Source: Calendula officinalis (Eukaryota; Streptophyta; Magnoliopsida; Asterales; Asteraceae). From it: DNA of 64,000 nucleotides. A model generated the notes under the pieces. It saw only the letters and a program-made list of their open reading frames with translations, was not told where the DNA came from and made no database searches. The stretch is taken from NCBI GenBank assembly GCA_963853835.1, contig OY970820.1, forward strand, positions 73,218,909 to 73,282,908. Reading direction: 5' to 3'. The first letter of the stretch is position 1. Every line of letters begins with the position of its first letter. The position numbers and the translations under genes were made by a program. Of this stretch, positions 49,068-62,511 are shown one piece after another.

Positions 49068-49613
49068 TTTTGTTTTTTTGTTTTTTTTTCGGTATTTGTT
49101 TCTTAATTTTCGGTATTTTTTTAATTTTTCGGTAATATTTTTAATTTTTATGTAATTTTTTTAATTTTTCGGTAATTTTTTTTATTTTTTAAGTATTTTT
49201 ATTTTTATTTTGTATTATGTAATTTTTATTTTAATGAAGTATTATGTTTTTAAAAAAAAGAAAAAGAAAAAAAGGGGTGTGACCCAAATGGCTTAAGTGA
49301 TGGTAGAGTGGGTATTTGGGGGTTTTGAATGTGAAATGGTGAGGTGGCGCATAGGTGGCGCAGAGGCTATGGCGTATGTGTACCACACTCCACACCATTT
49401 TTTCCTACCACATCATCGCCACCTCAGCAACCACACCACTCACACACCACATCATCTCTAGGAAATACCCACCCCATCATTATTCTATTAAATTTTAAAT
49501 AATAAAAAAAGAGCCTAAGTATTTTTTTTTAATAGTTATCTCTTGATGTAAATTATTGGTGAATTCGAAAAGTACACCATAGTGTATTTATCTTTATTCT
49601 TGATTGATAACAA
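49068..49613. other. 3' flank of the Harbinger-associated ORF
   Basis: Poly-T/A-rich to 49260, then a GC-richer stretch with GGTGGCGCATAGGTGGCGCAG at 49352-49372 and many CCACACC/CACACCAC repeats to 49450. GGTGTGG-type sequences also occur at 39048, so these may be remains of the element's terminal repeats; no clean TIR/TTA duplication could be established. Confidence 0.35.
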
Positions 49614-49622
49614 TACTTTTAA

Positions 49623-50867
49623 GGGTAAATTACAGTTTTTGTCCCTGATCTATGGTTGATTCGGGATTTTTGTCCTTAATGTTTTTTTGTCGGTTTTTTT
49701 GTCCTTTAAATTTTTAAAATTCTGGAAATTTGTCCTTCTGTCTATTTTTTGCTGTTAAGTGACTAATAATGTAAAACAAATAAGGGTATTTTCATTTTTT
49801 TCCTCATTCTTCATATTCTTCAAGAAACCCAGATTTTCCTTCTTAATGTTCTTCATTAACAAACCCTAAAATCATTATAAGATACTCATTGATGATTCCC
49901 TCCTTCATCGATTTGGCTGATTAAAACCCCAATTCGCCCAATCTATCGCTATCAAGATCCAATTCACTCTCCCTTCATGGTTTTGGCTGTAGAGTTGATT
50001 ACGTCTATTTTTGCCGTCAAAAAGAAACCTCATTGCTGAATATTTTTGGTCAACACCAGTACAGTCACTGACGACGACCTTCCGGCAGCCGCCACCATTG
50101 CTGAATATTTGAGATCTATGTGATTACAATCACCGGTACAGTCACCCAAATCTTCAGATCTGGGCTTGTCCAAATCTCCACAACGTTTCTACAAATATTC
50201 CGGCGATGGAGGTGATGGTTCGGCCGGAGAAGACGGCCGGAAGGTGCGACGGTGACGAGCGACGGAAGGAGGTGACGGTTCGGTCGGAGAAGACGACCGG
50301 AGGTGCGGCCGTGGCGGAAGGTGGTGACGGTTCGTTGGTGGAGCAGGTGGTGGAGCGGGCAAGTAATCGGAAAGACATATTTCATGAATATTTCATCATA
50401 TTTCGTCACCTGCATCTCTCGCTCTCTGTACCTTCTTCTTCATAAAAAGCCCCGATTTGGGAAGTTTCCAGGTGTTGAGACATAAATTATTAAAATGTTG
50501 TGTTTCAAATGTTGTTAGAATAAGGTGATGCAGGTTACAAGAATACTCATGGAACAAAGTAATTTTGATTTTGATTTTTGGACAAATTTTGTAATTTAGA
50601 ATTAGGGTTCATGAGGTTAGGGTTTGTGGATAAAGAAGATGAAGATGAAATTAGGGTTTAATTGGGGAAGAACGCATAAATGAGGAAGATGATGCAAGGA
50701 TAATTTGGTAAAATGGACAAAAAAATCGTCACTTAACGGCCAAAATTGGATGGAATGACAAATTTCCAGAATTTGAAAAACTTAAGGGACAAAAAAACGG
50801 ACAAAAAAACATTAGGGACAAAAACCCCGAATCGGCCATAAGTCATGGACAAAAACTGTAATTTACT
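49623..50867. mobile_element. Mutator-like TIR element
   Basis: Begins GGGTAAATTACAGTTTTTG and ends CAAAAACTGTAATTTACTC, with inverted similarity over about 140 bp (GTCCCTGA, TTTTTTTGTC, GTTAAGTGAC). A perfect 9-bp target duplication TACTTTTAA lies at 49614-49622 and 50868-50876, the Mutator-like signature. The middle (50206-50340) has about two copies of a roughly 60-bp GC-rich unit (GGTTCGG-CGGAGAAGACG); it may be captured gene DNA, but no domain is seen. Confidence 0.85.
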
Positions 50868-50876
50868 CTACTTTTA

Positions 50877-51252
50877 AATTCGAAAGATATATACATATCT
50901 AGTGGAGTAATTTATAACGACATCAACAATTTATGCGTAGTTCAATAAGGATTCGTGTTCGCCATGACGTCTGTATTGTCCACGTGTCATAACCTAAGAT
51001 GATGAAATTGTATTTGTAACAAAAATATTTTCATTGACTACATTGAGGGCGTATAGTTTATATTCATGATATAATTAGCATTGTCATACGCGAGTACAAT
51101 GTATATATTATTCTATATTCGGTTACGACTTACGATGTCATATGATAGATGCAACTTGAATAATGAACCGTAGTCCATAAAAAATGCAACCACGGTATGC
51201 TTTACAAAATTTACAGGATAAGTCAAATGATTATCTTTTTTCAAAATGTTGG

Positions 51253-51306
<54 letters not shown>

Positions 51307-52354
51307 TTCGCTATTGTTTTGACCTTAGATATTACGATTGAGAGAAGGAGATGTACAATGTTATGGAAAACCGACGCTCATGTAGAAAAACCCCACATAT
51401 CTTTCATCTATGTGGAGGGCTTAATTGAGAAAAAAAACATACGTAAAAAACCCATGATGGAAGTTACTTCTGGGCCGAAAATGCACATAACTGGGGTTTT
51501 TTCTATAGCCCAAATACACTAACAGCCCTACCAGGTCCCAGTTGGTTCCTTCGGTTTTTATCCGAACCCACCCGAATTCTTCGGTCCTCATAAATGCATG
51601 ACCGTAGACCGGATTGTTGAGTGTGGTTCTGTTATGGATCAGTTCAGTTCTTTCGGTCCTAGTCGGTTCCGGTCTATTTTTCACAGGCCTACGTGGCTCA
51701 ATGACAATTGTACATATAGAAAATAAAACTCATTATTTAAATACTATGGATGACAATACAAATACAATGAACATGTTGAATAACACGTTATAATTAGTTC
51801 GTGTTGGTATATCGAGATTTTAAAGGTATGATAAAAAAAACAAGTCAGATCAGATTAATCCACCAACACGTTTTTGTTCATTATTTTTCAAAATTAAATG
51901 CATTTAATTGATTAATTACGATTAAAACAATTTACAATTTAAAATTTCATAAACATCTAAATACACTCAACTATTTCTGATATATTTTAGTTTGAGCTGA
52001 TATTTTACTGGTTTAATTCGCTTTTTTCGAATAAGACCTAAATGAGTCACTCTATATGGACGTAATATATTATATTTATAACTTTATAATAAATATTATA
52101 TTGTATATTATAATATCACAAATATAATTGTATATTTAATGAACGAAATATATCTATTATCTGTTATATTTTCTAGGGTTTTGATAATGAAAGCCACAAG
52201 GACTGTCAATAAAGGCATAATATATTGTACAATGAAGTAGTTCCTGATATTTAGGAGTCAGTTATAGATCAATATACAAGTAACTAATGCATGTTTTAAG
52301 ACAACTCATAGGGCTGTTATTATCAAAATCCTATTTTTTAATAAAATATTTAAA

Positions 52355-52410
<56 letters not shown>

Positions 52411-52640
52411 GTGTTTTGATAATAATTAATTAAAGAAAAGAATATTCTATTTTGAAAAATTCATTATTAATGCAACTAACTCAACAAAAAACATTTTTCA
52501 AAATAGAAGATTCTTTTTTAATTGAGAGCCCTAAAAGTTATCATTATCAAAATTTTAATAATAATAATAAATAATAATAATAATAATATTAATAATAATA
52601 ATAGTAAAAGGATAAACAAAAGAAAAATAAAAAATGGAAA
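50877..52640. other. AT-rich intergenic DNA upstream of the H+-ATPase gene
   Basis: Contains (ATT)n at 51255-51306, (AAT)n at about 52359-52410 and a second broken (AAT)n at 52555-52600. A GGTTC/CGGTCC-rich patch at about 51524-51692 resembles the short-motif MITEs elsewhere in the window. No gene is supported. Confidence 0.5.
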
Positions 52641-52910
52641 AAGTAAAGAAGGTGGAGGTTTTAACGGGTGGGCATCTCACCGAGGGAAGGAGGTTTTGTG
52701 AAGTATAAAATGACACTCAATACACCTCACCTGTAGAAACCCTTTCATACAACACCACCACCAATTACCAAATCTCTCTCTCTTAAGGGTTTCAAACTCC
52801 ATTGATTCCATCTCTCTCTCTCTTCATTAACCTACAACTCATCGATCGATGTTCTTCAATTCCCCCAATTAGTTCATTCATCTTTCATTGATTTCATCGG
52901 CGCTCCAACC
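52641..52910 (+). promoter_or_regulatory. Core promoter and 5' UTR of the H+-ATPase gene
   Basis: TATAAAA at 52704-52710 suggests a transcription start near 52735-52745. The leader is rich in CTCTCTCT (52770-52782, 52810-52822), common in plant 5' UTRs. The start context is CAACCATGGG, a good plant initiation context. Confidence 0.6.
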
Positions 52911-55900
52911 ATGGGTGGTGATAAGGCTCTTAGTCTCGAAGGAATTAAAAATGAGACTGTTGATCTGGTATGAAAACTCTTACTCTTCTTCCTGTTTTTT
53001 TTTTTTGTTCTAATCGATTTTTGTTATGACTGAATCTGAAATTCAGTTAAGGTTTCTATCGATTTTTTCGTTTTGAGCTAGAGACTGAAATCGTCATGAA
53101 AAACATTAGAATTATCGTTGATTAACGCATAATCATAATCGTGTGTTTGCTTAATTTACTTTTTGGTGCGTTTCGCGCATGTGAAGTTGTGAACACTTTT
53201 CTTCACAAACGTACACCTTTACTTCAGCCAGCATTTTTTATTACGCAGATCAGTTACGAATTGATTAAAATAATCATTTAATTTATGTTTGCTAATCGAC
53301 AAATTCGTTATTTTTGTTTTTAGAAGTTAATTAAAAACTTTTCGTTCTGGTTTCTGCTATCACTTTCAATGTCCGTCAGTATCTCTGTGTGTGTATATAC
53401 ATCTACATATATTTAGTGAGAGAGAGAGAGAGAGAGGAGAGAGATATATTTAGAGTGATTTTAACTTAACTAGATTATGATTTTGTTTTATAGCATGCCT
53501 TTCTGCTAAGTCATTGTAAAAATTTATTAGAATTGTTATCTATATTTTCTACTCAATATTAATAAATAAACTTTTAAATAAGCTTTTATTTCAATGCATA
53601 TAAATTTTAGATTAAACTTATTTTGTATTTTGAAAAAAAACTTATATAATAAAATGTTTTTAAAGTAATTTTTTTTCTTCTAGAAAATCACCTTTAACTG
53701 ACCTATACAAAAAATAATAAAAAGTTTGTATTGGAGATGCTCTAAGCTAACGAGCTCACTGATTGATCATCTCTACCATTTGTGAATTCTAAAATATTTG
53801 TTGACTTTATATGCGACTGAATGGTCAAAGGTGATGTTTATTCAAATTGCTAGTCAAAGATAGTGTTTATTTTTTAAGTTATTAAAAACACAAAATTATC
53901 CGAACTACTAAATTTGAATAAATCAGGGAGGAAAAAAAGCAAGAATTTCGTACGTTTTGTTTTGAAATATTGTTTTCTTATGTTGTTAGAATATCAGAAC
54001 CTTTTATTATCAGAAAAATCCGGAGATTTGTTAGGCATCAAATCTGGATTTGTTCTGTTGAGATTTTTGATTATTTTCTTATTTTAAAAATTAAAATTAA
54101 AATTGAAGAAAGCCAAATAATCTAGGAAAAGTGCCTAATTATGTTAAAGTAAATTTTGCTTTTATTAATTAAAACAATATTTTTCCGTAATTGCATAAAT
54201 TTTATTAATAAATAATAAACATGAATATTGTAAATCTTAAATCTGCTTGTCACCTATGAAACCATCGTAGTTAGTATACAAATACGGACAATATTGTTTT
54301 TAATTTAAGAGAAATGATATTAATTATTACATTTTGTGTTTATTTATGTGTCTACTTACCGGATAAGATAACATGTTTAATACACTAATTTTATATATCT
54401 TGATCAAATGATTATGATCAATATCATCACTTTTAGTTTAATAGTTTTACCTTTTCACTACAAGGAAAAACAATGGCATCTTATTAAGGTAAGATTATCA
54501 AATTCAAAAGTATATTGTTTGAATTTTTTAAATACTATTTACACAAATCGTTACCTATATTATAGGTACCTGTTGTTAGCTTGCTAGATACGCAGGTTTT
54601 TTTTAATTCTTTTTGTTTTAGTAAAATTAAATTTTTATGTCACAAAGTCTTTTTGGCGTCAATAGTTTCTTGGTGGAAATTTGACTTGCAAAAAAGTAGA
54701 AGTAACAAATCATTATATTTTAGACCTACCAATATTTGAGAAGGAAGTTTTGTATCCATTAAAGTGACTTGTAAGTTGGTAATTTTATCCTAAGCTAAAA
54801 TTGTCAAATTGCAATGACTTATTATGTATTCTGTGCTAAAATCATTTTCTAACGGTGACTGTAACTGATATTTTAATTTTAATAAACTCAACACAATAAT
54901 AATATGAATGTTATCATAATATTTTACTTATATTTTTTCGACTACATGTTGCATGCTACCGTTTCAAATTAATTTTGACAATTGTTTTTAGTAAATTATT
55001 AATTTAGGAGATCAAAAGGGAGATAATGGTCCACTACTATTTAAATAAGTATGGGAATGTGTCTGTCGAAATAGGGGAAGGGGTTGTGGGTACATGTCCG
55101 TGGTACCTTAAGTCTTATTTTATCTTTTCTTTTCTCAATTCTTTTTTACATCAAATTTTTGTTTAACGATTCTGATAAATGACTTCTGACTCTGTTTTTT
55201 TTGGTTTTATTGAGTACCAATTAACCCGTTTTATTTTATTTTCATTCCGTCTCAATATATAAAAACAGATACCGTTACTTTTAAGTAAATTTAATACAAA
55301 AGTATCTACCAATATCACTAATTTTCATTATAAAGGTTTTACTATATCTAATAATTAAGCAATATATTTTTTTTTATAGCACTTACTTTATTTCCGAATA
55401 TGTAGCTTTATTTTTGCTCCACCCACTTTTTTTTTGGGCACGGAATTCCCGATTTATCGTTACTTTTTCGTGTGGTTTGGTTAGCTTTTAAAACTTTTTC
55501 TTATTCGGTGCGTGAGTGACACCCACCCGTTTCTTTCTCTTAATCAAGCTGCCGTTTTTTTATTGGCTGGAAATTAGAAGGGTTTAGGTCCCACCATTTT
55601 TGAGTCAATTGGAAAGTCAACTTCCGTTACTCAACTCCATTTCTCTGTTTGTCTCTGTTGTTTTTATTCATAGATTCCCATGCCCCATGTGAACAAGTTT
55701 CTGCCTTTTTAGTTTTTTTTTCTTCAGTTTTTGTTTTATTTCATTATTTCACTTCTCAAAAGAACCTTAAAAATTTTACAATATTTATTTTGTTTTAAAT
55801 CTAAACAGATAAATAAAGTTGCTCAAACAATGTGACTTTTTTATTTTCCAATGTTTTGTAATTAAAATTGCTAAAAGAAAGGTGGCGGTTTCTATTTATG

Positions 55901-58900
55901 TGGAGGCAGAAAGTTGCGTTATTCTATTCTCACAACTTTAATTGGTATAAATGTCATAAAGAATCTACTATTTCTAACCACTAGCTTTTACTTTTTATTG
56001 CAACAAGAGTAATATTTATGACATTGCTATTCTTTCTGATGTAAAGTCTACACTAAGTAATGCAAACCATTTACTTTATGATAATTTTAATCTAATTTCC
56101 AGAATACAAAACAAGTATCATAATATAAAGTGTGTGTTAAAGTTGTATGATAAGGAAATTGTTATATATGCCAAACCTCACCTACCAGTATGTTCAGCCG
56201 TGTTAAATATAGATCTGTTGATTTTTTTATGCATGTGAGAGTATCATAGTTTGGTTATTGACAAATAGTTTTATCTAAATTATATTTCTTTTGATTCAAA
56301 TATGTCCAAATAAAAACTAATTTTGTAGCGGACAAAGATTCTCGATTTTTTTTGTTGGGTCATTAATCATTAGAACCTGGCACCTATCGCATGATATTGT
56401 GGAATAAAAATAAAGTAAAGATAAACATTAAAATTATATAAAGCAACTCTGTGAGTATCTCATATCATTATAATCTAATTAACTATGTTTTCTTTAATTG
56501 AATTATTTGTTCCTGATTCTATTTGTTCAATTAAATAAAACTTCAAAATCTTACTCTACAATCTAATTTCACCTAGTTAATAAAGCATTTATTTAAACTA
56601 ATGTAAACATTTCTTTTAGTGCTAAAGTGACACGTCCCATTTAAGATACCAAGTTTATTGCATGCTTATCATTATCTATTATAACTAATTTAATTTACAT
56701 CTAAACTATTTATATATTAAGCTTGTAGTTAATTTTACTGATGATTGTTTTACCTAGGAAAAAGTACCAATCGAAGAGGTTTTTGAACAGTTGAACTGTG
56801 ACCGTGAAGGTCTAAGTGGAGATGAAGGAGCATCCAGGCTCCAAACGTTTGGACCTAACAAACTGGAAGAGAAAAAGGTATGTTTAATCATGATCAACGT
56901 CATTACGTTAATTTCCATTATTATTTTTCAATGATTATTCAGTTTTTATTTTATTGTTAATGACAGGAAAGCAAGTTTCTCAAGTTTCTTGGATTCATGT
57001 GGAACCCACTCTCATGGGTGATGGAAGCTGCAGCCATTATGGCAATTGCATTGGCCAACGGCGGTGGAAAGCCGCCAGATTGGCAAGATTTCGTTGGTAT
57101 TGTCTGTCTTCTAGTGATCAATTCAACAATCAGTTTCATTGAAGAAAACAATGCTGGTAATGCTGCTGCTGCACTTATGGCTGGTCTCGCCCCTAAAACC
57201 AAGGTATATTTATATCACAATCCACTTAAAACAATTCAAACCAAAATGAAAAATGACGAATTTGCCCAGGTTCTGAGAGACGGTAGATGGAGTGAACAAG
57301 AAGCTTCAATTCTAGTACCGGGAGATATCATAAGCATCAAACTCGGTGATATTGTCCCTGCTGACGCACGTCTTCTAGAAGGCGATCCGTTAAAAATTGA
57401 CCAATCTGCCCTTACTGGCGAATCACTCCCCGTGAACAAAAACCCATACGATGAAGTATTTTCTGGTTCCACTTGCAAACAAGGTGAAATTGAGGCGGTT
57501 GTGATCGCAACTGGGGTCCACACATTCTTCGGTAAAGCAGCACACTTAGTCGACAGCACAAACCAAGTGGGCCATTTCCAACAAGTTCTAACCGCCATTG
57601 GAAACTTCTGCATCTGCTCAATTGCGGTTGGAATGTTGATTGAGGTTATAGTTATGTACCCGATTCAACACAGGCAGTACAGATCTGGGATTGATAATTT
57701 GTTAGTTTTGTTAATCGGTGGGATTCCAATTGCAATGCCGACTGTTTTGTCGGTTACAATGGCTATCGGGTCCCACAGGCTGTCACAACAAGGAGCAATT
57801 ACCAAAAGGATGACGGCTATTGAGGAAATGGCGGGAATGGATGTTTTGTGTAGTGATAAAACGGGAACTTTGACTTTGAATAAGCTTTCGGTTGATAAGA
57901 ATCTGATTGAGGTGTTTGCTAAAGGTGTTGATAAAGAACAGGTGTTGCTGTTTGCTGCTAGGGCTTCTAGGACTGAGAACCAGGATGCCATTGATGCTGC
58001 CATTGTTGGAACTCTTGCTGACCCCAAAGAGGCGCGAGCTGGCATTAGAGAGGTGCATTTTTTCCCGTTTAATCCGGTTGATAAGAGGACTGCGTTGACT
58101 TATATTGATGACCGTGGTAACTGGCATAGAACTAGCAAAGGTGCTCCAGAACAGGTAACTAATTTATTTATATATGCGTTATTTGGTAAATAAATTTAAT
58201 CTTGTTATGGTTAGATTTTGACTCTTTGTGGATGCAAAGAAGACTTGAAAAAGAAAGTTCATGCGATGATTGATAAATTTGCTGAGCGTGGGTTGCGATC
58301 TTTGGCTGTTGCAAGACAGGTATACTTTTAATACCCTTGTTAACTACACTTTTTTAATCTCTGTTTTTTGTGATTTATTTGATCATTATTAATTTTGGTG
58401 AATTTATAGGAAGTACCTGAAAAAACAAAAGAGAGTGCAGGTGGCCCATGGCAATTTGTTGGATTATTATCCCTGTTTGATCCACCAAGGCATGACAGTG
58501 CTGAGACCATTCGCCAAGCTTTGAACCTTGGTGTCAACGTTAAGATGATTACTGGTAATCAATTATTGTTTGTACTTACCATTAAAAAATTAATCATTTT
58601 TACCTTTTTATATCTATGGTATTTAAATCAATTTTTTTTAATAATTTTATAGGTGACCAACTTGCAATTGCTAAAGAAACTGGTAGACGTTTGGGTATGG
58701 GAACAAACATGTATCCTTCTTCTTCATTACTTGGTGGCCACAAAGATGCAGCAATTGCAGCTCTACCTGTTGAAGAATTAATTGAGAAAGCTGATGGATT
58801 TGCTGGAGTTTTCCCAGGTTTGTGTCTTTCTTTATTTTTTTTTAATCATTAATATTATATGTTTTTTTAGCTGAATCACTAACTGATTATACATACAGAA

Positions 58901-60866
58901 CACAAGTATGAAATCGTCAAGAAATTACAAGAAAGAAAACATATTTGTGGAATGACTGGAGATGGTGTGAATGATGCACCAGCTTTGAAAAAAGCAGATA
59001 TTGGAATTGCAGTTGCTGATGCTACTGATGCTGCAAGGAGTGCTTCTGATATTGTTCTTACTGAACCTGGTCTTTCTGTTATTATCAGTGCTGTTCTTAC
59101 AAGTCGAGCTATTTTTCAAAGGATGAAGAATTACACCGTAATTATCATTATTATTATTATTTTAATTATTCCACTAATATTTTTTAAACATTAAAACTAA
59201 CGTCTAAATGTGTTTCTTTTGCAGATATATGCCGTTTCTATCACCATTCGTATTGTGGTACGTTACATTTTAATCCTTGCATTATAATTATTAGTTTAAT
59301 ACATATACAATTATAATGTCAGCTTAATTTACTTCTGTTTTTTAGTTTGGGTTTATGTTCATCGCTTTGATATGGAAATTCGACTTCTCACCATTCATGG
59401 TTTTGATTATTGCAATCCTTAACGATGGTGAGTTTTTTTTTTTCTTTTTTTTTTTTTTGTATTTTTGAATTCTTTTTACTAATTTAGAATCTTTTTTATA
59501 CTAAAGGAACAATCATGACAATCTCAAAGGACAGGGTGAAACCATCTCCATTACCAGACAGCTGGAAACTAAAAGAGATATTTGCAACTGGTATTGTTCT
59601 TGGTGGATACTTGGCACTAATGACTGTCATATTCTTCTGGCTCATGAAAGAGACCACCTTTTTCTCAGTAAGTCAAAAAATATTAATTCAAAATTTTAAT
59701 ATCACAATTTCATACAAAACTAACTCATTTTTATCACACAGAGAACACTCCATGTGAAATCTATCAGTCACAGTGAACCTGAGATGATGGCTGCTTTATA
59801 TCTTCAAGTCAGTATTGTAAGCCAAGCTTTGATTTTTGTAACCCGTTCCCGAAGCTGGTCTTTCATTGAACGACCTGGTTTGTTACTCATGGGTGCTTTC
59901 CTAGCTGCACAACTGGTAAGTCAACTAACTCTTTTTTTGTATAAAAGATTTACATTTTAGGGAAAATTGTTTTTATATCCTTGTAAAATTCATAAATTAT
60001 TTCTATATCCTTCTAAACTTTGTAATTGCCTACATATCCTTCCAAACCTTTAAAACTCCTTTTTATGTTCAAAAACCTATTTTATTATTTATTTATTTGT
60101 GATAATATTAATACTACAGGCAAATAAACATGACTTGTAATACATAATCAACAAATATATTGCATACTTATATGATAATTATTGATTGATATTATATTGA
60201 TTTAATAAATATTAAAATAGGTTTTTGGACATAAAAGATAGTTTTTAAGGTTTGGAAGGATATGGAGGCAATTACAAAATTTAGAAGGATGTAAACATAA
60301 TTTGTATACAACTAATTTATGAGTTTTACAAGGATATAAAAGCAATTGTACCTAGATTTGAAATGTACTTTTTTGTAATAAAAACATTTGGGAATTTGTT
60401 TCAGGTTGCAACCATAATTGCAGTTTACGCGGATTGGGAATTTGCACGAATCAAGGGAGTTGGTTGGGGGTGGGCCGGGGCGATCTGGATTTTTAGCATT
60501 GTGACATACTTTCCTCTGGATGTGATGAAATTTGGAATTGCGTACATTCTGAGTGGAAAAGCTTGGGTGAGTATGCTTGAAAACAAGACTGCTTTCACAA
60601 CAAAGAAGGAATTTGGGAGAGAAGAGAGAGAGGCCCAATGGGCCTTGGCCCAGAGGACGTTGCACGGGCTTCAGGCACCGGAAGCTTCTAATATGTTTAA
60701 CGACAAGAGTAGTTATCGGGAACTGTCGGAGATTGCTGAGCAGGCCAAGAGGCGTGCTGAGGTGGCGAGGCTGCGGGAGGTGTTGACTTTGAAAGGGCAT
60801 GTTGAGTCGGTGGTGAAGCTTAAGGGGTTGGATATTGACACTATTCAACAGCATTACACTGTGTAA
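52911..60866 (+). CDS. AHA: Plasma-membrane H+-ATPase (P3A-type)
   Basis: Exports protons using ATP, energising the plasma membrane for secondary transport and cell expansion. Thirteen exons: 52911-52967, 56758-56877, 56967-57203, 57270-58154, 58215-58319, 58410-58554, 58653-58817, 58899-59137, 59225-59257, 59346-59427, 59507-59667, 59742-59915, 60405-60866. All junctions are GT-AG with agreeing phases; total 954 residues, normal for the family. Seen: start MGGDKALSLEGIKNETVDL; actuator LTGES; phosphorylation site CSDKTGTLT; nucleotide-binding KGAPEQ; hinge GMTGDGVNDAPALKKADIG; transmembrane segments around these; and a C-terminal autoinhibitory region ending HYTV, whose penultimate Thr is the known 14-3-3/phosphorylation site. 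Sequence features recall the AHA6/AHA9 or AHA2 groups; which is unclear. Intron 1 is 3.8 kb. Intron 12 holds an inverted-repeat element. No lesion seen; the gene looks functional. Confidence 0.97.
53417..53446. repeat. (GA)n tract in intron 1 of the H+-ATPase gene
   Basis: About 30 bp of GA repeats (GAGAGAGAG, interrupted once by GG) within the long first intron. Confidence 0.85.
59961..60352. mobile_element. Inverted-repeat (foldback) element in intron 12
   Basis: Left arm 59961-60090 (TTTTTATATCCTTGTAAAA, TATCCTTCCAAACC) is the reverse complement, imperfectly, of the right arm 60215-60352 (GGTTTGGAAGGATAT, TTTTACAAGGATATAAAA). The two arms of about 130 bp flank an AT-rich loop. No coding; superfamily and target duplication are not clear. 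Confidence 0.75.
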
Positions 60867-62122
60867 GGTATTGTGATGATGATGAGTACAAGTTAAGGGC
60901 ATGTTTTGTTAACTGTTACTTGAGTTTATGTTTCTTTTACAAAGGATGAAAAGAACATTTTGCATAATGTAGTTTCCATCTTTAGGTCCCTCTTGTCACT
61001 TTGGTTGTTCGTTATTTAGTTATATATTGTTACTTATGCATTAGTGCAACATCTTGTTTTGGTGTTGAATTGAGTTTTTTTGGATGTTTTAAAACTTGAA
61101 CAGGAACCCAACTGGAACTCTTTATACATATGATGCCCATAAGTTGAATTTAGAAACTTACCATGCTTACGGTCCAAATTTATCTAATGGCCTAACCCAA
61201 ATATCATGAACCGAAACTAAAGAAAGTAACGGACAATTGGGAAAGTACTCAAGAAACTCTAGAATTTTGTTTCTGTAATTCCGATGCTTATGAGTTTATG
61301 TACGTTCGTTCTAATTATGGGCATATTTATGATGTCAATTGTACTCGTAAAACAGAAAGGAAAAAAATATTGCTGTGTAAAACAGGAACAGTTATTGTTG
61401 CTGTAATTTGATGAATTTTCAGTTCTGCCGGTTCTATACCTGAATCGGTAATTAGGTATGGTTCTCGACTTTCCAGATTTGGGTTTACCGGTTCGGGTCC
61501 AGTTACGGAACCAACGAACACACCACCTGACATCCCCCCCCCCCCCCCCCCAATTAACTAAAGTAACAATGTGTTTAATAGCTGAAAACCAAACACAAAT
61601 TAGACCACTTGTTTAAAGGTCTGTACTTGTTTACATTTTTTATCTACTTCTGTTGAGTATGCACATAAAGTAGACACAATTAGACCACTCCGAATGGTGA
61701 GTAAATCTGACACCGTCGCCAAATCAGCGTCACGCCAGCTCACCCTCCAACCGATATTAAACTAACGTACTCATGCCAATAATACATCTTCCCTTCAGTT
61801 TTTTGGGACCCACCATTACAAAATACCCCTTTGGGCCCACTGATCCCTTCCTCACTCCCATCCCCAAAGTCACGCAAAGCAACCGACGCCTCCACTGATC
61901 TTATGGTGCCAACGGTGGAAAAGGAAAAACTCCCCAACCAACGCCATCGGTTCCTCCCGATGGCACCGGTCTTAGTACTTTAGTAGCCATAAATACCATT
62001 TCTCATTAATGATATATCCAAACGCCAACAAAAACAATCTAGTGTAATTCAGAGCAAAGAACAACCAACTTGTAACACACAACTTGTCGTATTTTAGAAT
62101 GCAACGTTTTTATCATGACCAC
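60867..62122. other. Intergenic DNA between convergent genes
   Basis: Holds the 3' UTR of the H+-ATPase gene, a GGTTC/CGGTT-rich patch at about 61410-61510, and a run of about 18 C at 61534-61551. A stretch at 61685-61990 contains GATGGCACCGG/CCGATGGCACC-type sequences without definite ends. No gene seen. Confidence 0.4.
61534..61551. repeat. Poly-C run
   Basis: About 18 consecutive C, as given. Such runs are often miscounted in assemblies. Confidence 0.8.
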
Positions 62123-62511
62123 TAGGGGTGTTCAAAACCGGGTATCTGGATTTTCGGATACCCGAGATTAGGGTACCGGATTTTCGGATAGTGACCGCAT
62201 TTGGTGCCCGGATTTCGGATACCCAAAATTCGGGTACCTGAAATCCGGGTATCCGGTATCTGAAAAAAACAAATTATTCAAATATTTCGAGTATTTTTTC
62301 GGGTATTTTTCAGATATTTCGGGTACTTTTCAAATATTTTGGGTATTTTCTCAAATATTTTGGTATTTTTTGTATATTTTTTATTTTCGGGTATCCGAAA
62401 ATCTTGAAAAACACTACCCGTATTTGGTACCCAAAATTCGGATACCCGGATTTTGAATATCGGGTAATTTTTCGGATACCCGGTTTTTTGGGATATTTTT
62501 GAACACCCCAC
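62123..62511. mobile_element. hAT-like MITE with GGATACCCG-rich interior
   Basis: Ends TAGGGGTGTTCAAAACCGGG and TTTTTGAACACCCCA are inverted repeats. The interior is built from CGGGTATCCG/CGGATACCCG variants in both orientations. No clear 8-bp target duplication; no coding. Confidence 0.6.

Noticed and set aside
51524..51692. A complete hAT-like MITE
   Set aside because: The CAG-CCTA sequences at the two sides are in the same orientation, not inverted, so ends could not be defined.
53739..53752. MITE ends GGAGATGCTCTAAG (and AGAGCATCTCCC at 12179)
   Set aside because: Each is a single end without a partner; too little to call an element.
54457..54471. CACTA transposon end (CACTACAAGGAAAAA)
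   Set aside because: No matching inverted partner or 3-bp duplication was found, so it is mentioned only as a possible remnant.
56957..58127. Minus-strand frames across exons 3 and 4 of the H+-ATPase gene
   Set aside because: Antisense shadows of strongly conserved coding exons.
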